DNA of 64,000 nt from NCBI RefSeq assembly GCF_021018805.1, contig NC_086254.1:3459001-3523000 (forward strand). Direction: 5' to 3'. The notes under the pieces are model-generated. The model was not told where the DNA came from. It made no database searches and saw only the letters and a program-made list of their open reading frames with translations. This DNA is from Prinia subflava (Eukaryota > Chordata > Aves > Passeriformes > Cisticolidae). This document shows, in pieces, positions 56,001 to 64,000 of the stretch; position 1 is the stretch's first letter, and each line of letters opens with the position of its first letter. Made by a program: the position numbers and the translations under genes.

Positions 56001-59000
56001 CCATGAGGAGCAATCTCCTGCTCACTACAGAGCAGAACCAGCCACAACTCCTTGTGCCAGGCAGGAGGGTGGGATGATGCATCCTGTGGGGAAAGGAGGG
56101 AAGGGGAAAGGGGGAAAGGGGGAAAGGGGGAAAGGGGGAAAGGGGGAAAGGGGAAAAGGGGAAAAGGGGAAAAGGGGAAAAGGGGAAAAGGGGAAAAGGG
56201 GAAAAGGGGAAAAGGGGAAAAGGGGAAAAGGGGAAAAGGGGAAAAGGGGAAAAGGGAAAAGGGGAAAAGGGGAAAAGGGAAAAAGGGGAAAAGGGAAAAA
56301 GGGGAAAAGGGAAAAAGGGGAAAAGGGGAAAAGGGGAAAGGGGGAAAAGGGGAAAGGGGGAAAAGGGGAAAGGGGGAAAAGGGGAAAGGGGGAAAGGGGG
56401 AAAGGGGGAAAGGGGGAAAGGGGGAAAGGGGGAAAGGGGGAAAGGGGGAAAGGGGGAAAGGGGGAAAGGGGGAAAGGGGGAAAGGGGGAAAGGGGGAAAG
56501 GGGGAAAGGGGGAAAGGGGGAAAGGGGGAAAGGGGGAAAGGGGGAAAGGGGGAAAGGGGAAAGGGAGACTTAAAAAGACACAAAGGCCACAGTAAATTGA
56601 CCCCTTCATATTATTGCTCTTATTTCAGCCCTCCCTGGTCTCATATTCAATCAGGCATTTTATTTCCCCCGCCTGGTGCCATTCTGACCCTTGCTGGCAG
56701 CTTTTCCCCTCTAATCCTCAACCTCAGCATTTCCCTGTCTCCCATACATGCTGTGAAGCCCCTGCCCTGCTGTTGACATCCTCCTAGCCCCCCTGAAGAG
56801 TCTTGCCCAACAGCACACCAAGGCTGCTGCAGCTCCTTGGAGAAACACAACTGTATTGTAGGAATGATGGTTTTCCAGCTCAGAGCCACCCTGACAAACC
56901 ATGACAGCCCTAGTCTGCTGCCACAGCAGCCTCCAAACCCAAATGTGGCCCCACTTGCCCCTTTTTCCTAACTGTCCCACATACTGGCTTTCTAGAGTGG
57001 AAAGACACTTTCAGCATGGAGGTGCAGTGCAGAGAAAACACTGTCAGTGCACGGGAAAAACATCCAGATATTTGAGGCCTCAGAAAACTGCGCAAGGCAG
57101 CAGCTGAGGAGTTACCAACAGTGATGATAAACAAGAAAAATGACCCTGAAGCCATACATTTGCATGCTGAGAAGGATGCAGGGCCTCCATGGACTGCAGC
57201 TTGTTCTCTAAGACAAGCACTTTTTCCTGCAATCTTTGGATTTCCTGTTTGCTGTGGGCTTCTGTTTTCTGTAACGTTTCATAGTCCAACATCTTCTTTT
57301 CAGCCAAAGATATCTGCTCTTTCAAGAAAGCTATTGCTTCTGTCTGGTCTGTATATTCACCATGAAGTTTCTCCAGTTCATGCACCCTCAGCTCAGCATC
57401 TCGACACTTGTCCTTCACATCCTGGAGCTCAAGAAGGTGCTGACTGCTTTTGGTTTCCAGTTGCATTTTCCAGTTGCTGTTGCTTTTTTCCACTTCATCC
57501 AAAGCCTCCTGCAGCTTCAGTTTGAGACTCTCTTTCTCCTTTATGTGGACAGCCGTCTCAATGTCGTGCTTTGCCTTCAGGTTCTCCAACTCAAGCTGGT
57601 GCTCCAGCTTTATGCTCTCCACCACTGCCTTCAGCTCCACAATCTCCTTGTGCTGGGTGTCAGGGCCTGAGTTGAGCGTGGCTTTCAGGTCCTCCAGAGA
57701 CTTCTGGTGGTCAGAAGCCAACGTGTCCAGCTTGGACTTCCAGTTGTCCATGAGCCCCATGTTCTCGTTGGTGGCCTGCTGAACTTTTTCCTTTAGGTCG
57801 ACGATCTCCTGCGCGTACTTCTCATTGACGGCCTTCAGCTTCTCCATCTCCTGCTGGTACTTCTTGAGCGTCTTCTCGTACCTCTCCTTGAGCTGGCTGC
57901 TCTCCTTCTGGTGCTCCTTGTTGGCGGACAGCAGCTGGTCCCGGAGCCGGAGCGCCTCTGACTGCAGCCCCAGGCCGTGCTCGGGGCTGCCGGCGGGGTG
58001 CGCGCTCTGCAGGCACTGCCGCAGCTCGTCCACCTCGCTGCGCCGCAGGCTCAGCTCCTCCTCCAGCTGCAGGATCCGCGACTGCTCCGCCACCGTGGTC
58101 AGCTGCAGGGACAGGGAACACAGGGTCAGAGACCGCCCAGAGCCGCCTCCCTCCCCTTTCAGCGAGCGTCCTCCGGTGGAAACAAAGCCAAATAAATCAA
58201 TCCTAAAGTGCGTTAGTCAGAGGTCAGGTAAAGAGGTAAAGAGCACCCGGTACCTGCAGTTTTGATTTTATGCCTGAGATGTTTTGGTTTGTGAAATTTC
58301 TCTCCCAGGCAATTTGCTGTAAACAAGAAGAGATTTTTGTTAACTATATCTTTGTTATTCATTCCTTTTTAGAGGAGGGACTTCTTGATTGACCAGTGTG
58401 GTTGAAGAAGTGTTAACTTTGCCATCCAATCACATTGGTCTCTATAAACAGTATATAAAGAAATTGCATTTTGAATAAACCTCTCTCTCTTGCCTTCTGA
58501 GAAGTCAGAGTCAGTGTGGTTTATTCCGTGTCCTATAGTGACAGGTGCCCTCCAACCTGAGCACAGTTTTCCACCAGGGTAACCAGCACCGACAGCTCAC
58601 AGTTATGTCTGTGCCAGCTGTAATTTATTTTTCCTAATACAAACCTCCTGCTTTCCAAAACACCTTGGAAATAACCCTTGAAATTCACTAGGGAGCAACA
58701 GTGGTTTATGAAAAATAATGTCCTGGAAGGGCATTATGTTTCCAGAGCAGGCATCTTGCCAGATGATGCACAGAGATGTGACTGCACATGCAGGAATTTC
58801 ACAAGCATCAAAACCAGCATTAAGCATATCATGTTTCCTTTATTGCTCAGCAATCCTCAGCCTGCAGACCTCTCTTCTGTAATGGAATTTGTTTACCCTG
58901 GTGTAAAAAGGAAAAGGGATTTTTACACATGAGTACTTGTTAGAGTTTATAAGCAAAGTCAAAGTAACAAAGGAGGCTAGAGGATGCAAGACAATAAATC

Positions 59001-60007
59001 AGGCCATGGTACACATTGAGCTTAAGGGCTATGGATCCACGTTTTGCCATCTGAATGTCACCTGGCAGGGCTGAACTCCCTGCAAGTCACAGGGAGTACA
59101 GGGGGCTGCCACTATGGGTGGAGAAGAGGATGAAATATTAGAAAAAGGCAAAAGAAAGAAGGAAACCAAGCCAAACTCCAAAAGATCGATTTCACTCCAT
59201 TTCAATTGCCATTTCCCCAGCAGCCATCAGCCCAGGAGGCTGCTGGTCATTATTTTAGATAGGCACAAGGGGCTTCAAACCATCCAGACCCTTTGGAGAC
59301 CCTCACATTTGTGTTTTCTGCAGCTCTCAAACCCACTGGCTGCTTCCCACACCACACCAGCATGGAACAGCCCATTCCACATCTGGCTGCTTTTAGCAAT
59401 CCTCTGGGCAACCTGTCCTGTTGCAGGCACGGCCAAGGATCAGAGAGGGCCCACCTGCACTCAGCAGCTCCTTCCAGTTCAGATGGCAGCTCCCACAGCT
59501 GGCACGGGAGACTGGAATGTTGATGGCAATGTTAATTCCTCTTACAGCCTGGGGGGCCTCGAAGCAGAATGAATTGTGCAGGGTGTGGATATTATTGGGA
59601 TATGTTAATTGAGAAATGAATTGTAGGAGCTCATGTGTCAGATGGTGGTGTGGGGCAGAGAAGCAAACTCAATCTGAGCAACAAGCTCCCCACAAGAGAA
59701 GCAAAGCTAGAAATCACATTGTACTACTATTTCTGGGAAAGAGAGCAAATTAAAAAACCAAACAAAATCAAGGAAGCTTAAGTTCAAGCCAAAATCAATC
59801 CAACCCCACAAAAACCAAAAGAAAGAAACCCAAAGCAAGGCATCATGAGCACCAGGGCAGTGCAAGCGCTGTGTGCAGGCAGGGCAAGGGAGGGTCCATT
59901 ACCCTGGAGTCCTCTAATTCTCTGAGGAGTTTCTCAGCCTGTGCCTTCTCAAACAGCAGGCTCTGCTCGAGCTCCCGAATTCGGGCATGCTCCAACTGCG
60001 TCTGAGT
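47096..60007 (-). CDS. CLIP2: CLIP2 (CLIP-115) C-terminal half, partial at 5' end
   Basis: CLIP2 is a cytoplasmic linker that binds growing microtubule plus ends through N-terminal CAP-Gly domains (not in this window) and dimerises through a long coiled coil (present here). Exons, 5' to 3': 60007-59903, optional 58316-58254, 58102-57158, 54375-54318, 52983-52900, 52494-52338, 51877-51718, 50815-50630, 47695-47633 and a terminal exon from 47107 with stop at 47096. Phases agree throughout. Recognisable signatures are [56 protein letters not shown], [44 protein letters not shown] and [13 protein letters not shown]. These match vertebrate CLIP2 rather than CLIP1: there is no C-terminal zinc-knuckle tail. 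About 589 residues are covered without the cassette. The last three codons (EKL) are less certain. Confidence 0.93.
51240..51520 (+). mobile_element. CR1 LINE 3' fragment
   Basis: Reads 'gtctaggctggatatcaggggaaggttcttcccccagagggtggt', 'gcatttggacaatgctcccaggcac' and 'gttggacttgatgatccttgtggcctttccaactca', a clear CR1 tail. It is antisense to CLIP2, inside an intron. Confidence 0.9.
53548..53700 (-). mobile_element. CR1 LINE 3' fragment
   Basis: Plus strand shows 'cacccctgccatgggcagggacatcttccactatcccaggttgctccaagccctgtccagcctggccctgga', the reverse complement of a CR1 body. It lies in a CLIP2 intron. Confidence 0.85.
56081..56571 (+). repeat. ~485-nt pure polypurine minisatellite (GGGGGAAA / GGGGAAAA)n
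   Basis: The plus strand holds only A and G across the whole tract. Blocks of 8-mer GGGGGAAA flank a central block of GGGGAAAA with a few 1-nt slips. It sits in the CLIP2 intron between exons 57158 and 54375. As a mirror-symmetric purine tract with G runs it could adopt triplex or quadruplex forms. Confidence 0.97.
58254..58316 (-). CDS. CLIP2: Candidate 21-codon cassette exon of CLIP2
   Basis: A 63-nt open stretch flanked by a strong acceptor (tcttcttgtttacag) and donor (CTGCAG|gtaccg). It is phase 0 on both sides, as are the neighbouring exons, so it can be included or skipped without changing the frame. It encodes 21 residues from QIAWERNF to SKLQ and would be inserted between the 'LEDSR' and 'LTTVAEQ' segments of the coiled coil. 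I do not recognise it from the standard CLIP2 protein. Confidence 0.55.
58345..58545 (+). mobile_element. Probable LTR fragment
   Basis: 'acagtatataaagaaattgc' (TATA) followed by 'gaataaacctctctctc' (polyA signal) and a short U5 ending 'tatagtgaca' resembles a retroviral LTR. It is in a CLIP2 intron, antisense, immediately upstream of the cassette exon. Confidence 0.45.
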
Positions 60008-63000
60008 CTGCTCACACAGAGGGAGAAAAGAACAGTGGAGTGGGAGCAGGGAGGGGGAGAGAGAAAGAGAGGGAGAGAGAAGGCTGCAACATCATCTCCA
60101 GCGTACAAGACAAGGAAAGGCAGTTCACAACAGGAAGAGAATAAAAACCCAAACGAGGAGGAAAAATCCAACCAAACAGAAAATGTCCCTATGGGATTTT
60201 ACGTGGCACTCGTCGTGGCTCTTCTCAAGAAAATTGAATTTGTGATGGGAGAGCATCCTTCTGCATTAGAAACCTGCTTCAGGGTTTTCCTGCATCAACC
60301 GAAGACACTTCCTAAAAAGCAAAGCTCCCACCAGTACAAGGCCCTTGTACACACAGAGAATGCAAAGACATTGCAATGATTCCCCACATCCTTCATCAAG
60401 AGGAATCACAAGGTAGGGTGAAAAGAGTTGGAAGTTCCCATCCTCTTTTTGCTCTGGAGGCATTGTGAATCCAACACTAAGTGGGGAAGAAACCCCAGGT
60501 CATACTGTGCATGGCATGCTGTAAAATAAAAAATACACTGCACTGAAGAGATCAGGGAATTGAAATACCAAACTCTTCTATAAATCAGTGCTTTGAGTTT
60601 GAATAGGCCTGACAAGAATTTCAAAGTCACTTTTGTACAGTAAGACTCTACTAATTTTGGCACAAGAAAACAGAACTTGGTTGGTTGGTTTTGGGATTTT
60701 TGCTTGGTTGGTGGTTTGTTTTCAAGAGATTTTTTTCTTTTGACAAATGATTCAACTAAGCACAAGAAGTTCATGTAATCCACCCAAATCCAGGAGCACT
60801 GGCTCTGGGCATTGCTTCAGTGCCCCTCACTTTTAAAGCTGAATTACCACAAAGCTGCACATGGTGGCAAAGCCCAGCACTCCACAGCCACCACTGTAAT
60901 ATCTTGTAAGGTTCCCTATAAATAAAAGAGGAGAGGAGACATGGGAAGGTGCATGCACACTCTGCTCTTTACATTTTTTAGCTTACAAATCCCACATTTT
61001 CCTTAGAATTAAACATAATTAATCTATCAAATTAAAAAATTAATCTAGCAAAAAAGCAAACAAACCTGCTCAGAACCATTTTTACCCCAGTTTTTGCCCT
61101 TCATTTTCCATATACTTATTTGCTTCCCCTTTTTTTCTATTGGAGCCAGTTTTAAGGATTTTCTGCCCTTCCCTACAAGAAAGCAAGGCTTGGATAGTTG
61201 TGTACAAATGATAGAAATGGAAGTTTTAAAAAAATCCATGTTTTCTGCTTGTAAAAAATCATTGTACTTGTATTCATAGATGGTGATGTAACTGCCATTT
61301 CTATTCAGGTAGCTCTGTGTTTTATGTGTCTTATTTTACTCCTGAAGGAGGGGAAAAAAAAGATGTGGATTCAAGAGCCCAAATACTATCAAACCCCCAA
61401 ATTATATACCTTAAGTGTAAAAGTTGGCATATTGCATCTTAATTTAAAAAAAGGTATTTAATTAATTAAATAAAATTAATTCTGCTCCCTGTAAGTCCAA
61501 AGATTTACACCTTGAGAGGGAGTTCCAGGACTGATTTTAGAAAGAGGAATAAATATTCCATTGATACCAATAAATTAACTGAGGTTAACACAAGCCCGGT
61601 CAAGCTCTCAGTCCCACCTGATATCTTGGTCATATCAATTAACCCTGCTATTTTACAACTCTGGAAAAACAGGAAAATAGAAGAAAACAAACAAACAAAC
61701 AAAAAACATGGAAAAATAGATTAACTGTTTTACAGTCCTTAAATCTTAGATTTACATTCATTTCTGAATTATTTTATGTAAATTGGTTTGCTAGCACTGG
61801 CCAGTATGAGTCAGAAGCTCAAATCCAAACTTTTCCTGCACTTTGAGAAAGTCCAGATATGAATTTCAAATTTACTTGTAGCTATTAGCCTTAAATTACT
61901 GTTCACAAATTATAAACCGACTTCCCACTGGTATTCAAGGCACGCTGCAGGATCCAGGAGATGAGCATGAGAGAGTTCCTTGATGAGCATAGTATTTCCT
62001 GTAAACCACGATCTTCCACCACAAAGTCTTTCCTGAAAGCTTTTCCTACATTTGGTTTTCATCTTTCAAAGCTCTTGAAAGCTTTTCCTGCATTTGTTTT
62101 TCACCTTCCACATCACTACAGCATCAGCTGCCAACCAGGATCAAAAGTGGGTTGAATTCATAACATAATAAATGTATTATTATGAAGAATTCATTATTCA
62201 TAATAATACATTTCAAGGCTAAATTCACAGCCCCTCTATCAGAGGTCCAAAACCTTGATCTGTATCTTCAGGCCACCAGCACAAGGACTTCTTTGGTCAA
62301 ATTGTTTCCAAGGATGCTGCCTGCTGTGCTCAACACCCAAGAGCCCTGGATTTGTTCAAACCATCCATGCTATTTGTACAATATCAGGGGATTTAGCCAG
62401 AAACCCCAGGGCCAGGGACCCCAGAGCAGAGAATCTGTTCTTACCATTGTCATCCTGTTACTGCCTGCCAGGTCAAAATAAACACTCCCCTCTGAGTACC
62501 TGGGAGAGCTGCTGGTGTAAGAGGAATAACAGGACCAGGGGAAAGCAGAAAATCCCACTGGACTTTGGTTTTGGCTACTCCAGCTCCAGAGAGGGATGCC
62601 AAGGGCTGTGCTGGCAGCTGCTGCATGGCTTGTGATTTTACACACCTAATATCAAGAACAACCATTTCCCAGGAAATACACTGCAATATGAAGGAGTATT
62701 CATGTTGGAAATTATGGAAATCTTATCCTCCTCATTTCCAATAAGGTTTTGGTTTGGGTTTTTTTCTCCAAGTTAATTACTTGCTTCTGGAAAGCTTAAC
62801 TGTCTCCACAAGAAAGCAGGAAGGTGAGAATTAACTCTAGTGGGTCAATCATTCAGTCTGAGCAGTCAAATTAGGCAGACAAGATGTGAAAACTGGCCCC
62901 AGCCAAGCCCTCTGCCTGTGCTGGGACTGATGCTGGACTCATGGAGGGCATGCCAGTTCCTGGATCAGGGGAAATCAAGCATTCCTAAATCATTTGTTGT

Positions 63001-64000
63001 TTTGTACAGACAAGCATGGAAGCAAGGTCAGGACCATAATGTCCTACTGAAAGCTTGGCCACGTCCTCATTGCGAAACAACTCCTTCCTAGCCCCAAGGA
63101 AAATTCAATCCAACACTGAGTCCCAAACTGAGAATGGGAGCCCTTACCCACACCAGTTAACCATCTTGCTAAGCATGGTGGCTTTAAAAAAAACAAAATA
63201 TCCAGATATCCCATCTGGCCAACCCTGGTCCCACTGCCATAATTACACAGCCAGGTTTAAACACTTGGAGCTCACAAAGGGACAATTCACTGCTCTCAAA
63301 GGGAATGATGCATGGATCAACCATCCTTCTCTTCTCTAAAGCACTGTGGGAAAGCTGTCAGCTCAGGGCTGAACAGAAATCTGATTTTGCACCCACACAA
63401 CAGGCAGAAACTGCACTTGCTGTGCTTCCACAAAGGTCTGCTGTCAGTGCACTGCTGATTTACACCCTGTCAAACATCTCCTTCAGCTTCTGGATGAAGA
63501 AGAGAGGTTTATGCCAACAAGATCGCAGCCACAGCAACATATCCATTTCCCAGTTTTCCCATTTTCCTGGGCTTTTATTGCTATGAGTGACAGTGAAGAA
63601 CAGGAGCAGGGCCCTTGACATTTCTGGCTGTTACTAACCTGACACTCTGGCTAAAGAGACAGAAAATTCCCTTGATTTATTTACATTTGGGGAGCAGAGC
63701 CTTGCTTTCACAGAAAGATTTTCTTTTCCTTTTTCCCCCCAGTGGGAAAAGCCTCCCACTCAAGGGCCAACACTTCATCCCAACATCACTTCCATTTGCA
63801 CAATGTTCACTGCAACAGCATCACTCTGAGCAACAGCCCTTGCCAGTGGCAGGGTGTCAATCCTGGTGTCAAACCCACCCCCATGGGCACTGAATTCCAC
63901 AGGAGGACACCTCAGGACACACAGCATTTTGGCTGGAATTAAACAGCATCCACTCAGGAGAATCCATGTGCCCATCAGCTGCTAAGAGCAGGACACAGCA
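60008..64000. other. CLIP2 intron, no exon seen
   Basis: The preceding CLIP2 exons (neck and CAP-Gly regions) were not found here, so this is intron. It contains GA-rich (60,040-60,080) and AT-rich simple sequence. Nothing else was recognised. Confidence 0.6.

Noticed and set aside
55891..56595. Long plus-strand open frame encoding [12 protein letters not shown] repeats and its minus-strand PFPLSPFP counterpart
   Set aside because: They are translations of the polypurine 8-bp repeat inside a CLIP2 intron. There is no start context, domain or splice support.
1..64000. tRNA, rRNA or snoRNA genes
   Set aside because: No cloverleaf box A/B pairs or rRNA segments were recognised while reading both strands. 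A covariance-model scan would be needed to exclude them fully.

Overview
This is a bird nuclear genome window, most likely from a songbird or other neoavian. The evidence is several CR1-type LINE tails with the avian 'atgatt(c/t)tatgattctg'-like end, degraded gammaretrovirus-like ERV debris, short introns, and intron-split vertebrate genes. There are no bacterial or viral operons. All gene models were spliced by hand from donor/acceptor sites and reading-frame phase. No alignment or expression data were available.

Left flank (1-9 kb, minus strand): the 3' part of a fibrinogen-C-domain gene (1-421), then a complete eight-exon orthologue of SPACA6, the sperm membrane protein needed for gamete fusion (4,503-8,954).

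10.9-15.0 kb (plus): a compact seven-exon RBBP6-like gene. It predicts 219 aa: an N-terminal DWNN ubiquitin-like domain and a conserved linker, with the zinc-knuckle and RING exons absent.

Core (16.2-39.6 kb): three paralogues of a DUF4795 coiled-coil gene of the QRICH2/C16orf96 type, a sperm-flagellum-associated family. Copy A is on the plus strand (16,812-22,591). Copies B (25,046-30,593) and C (33,607-39,021) are on the minus strand. A and B are the arms of a ~6.7-kb palindrome around a 1.17-kb spacer that carries a G-rich 27-bp minisatellite. All three splice into uninterrupted frames of 672, 617 and ~651 codons. They differ in exon content: B lost the acidic/CxxC exon in frame, and C tandemly triplicated a 39-nt mini-exon and altered its C-terminus. 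A 13-bp X-box (RFX-type) palindrome lies ~190-225 bp upstream of each start codon. Several coding exons differ more between copies than their flanking introns, a pattern expected from diversifying selection against a background of gene conversion. Outer pieces of the inverted duplication recur at 9.6-10.2 and 15.8-16.2 kb on the left and 40.0-40.3 and 40.5-41.2 kb on the right. The RBBP6-like gene sits inside the left arm only. A dead gammaretroviral pol fragment lies between B and C.

Right flank (43.1-64 kb, minus): the 3' half of CLIP2 (CLIP-115), including a probable 4-kb terminal exon/3'UTR, an unexpected 63-nt in-frame cassette-exon candidate, and a ~485-nt pure-purine minisatellite in an intron.

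Taken together, a conserved microtubule gene (CLIP2) borders a dynamic, inverted-duplicated cluster of probable male germline genes (SPACA6, QRICH2-like copies, RBBP6-like).
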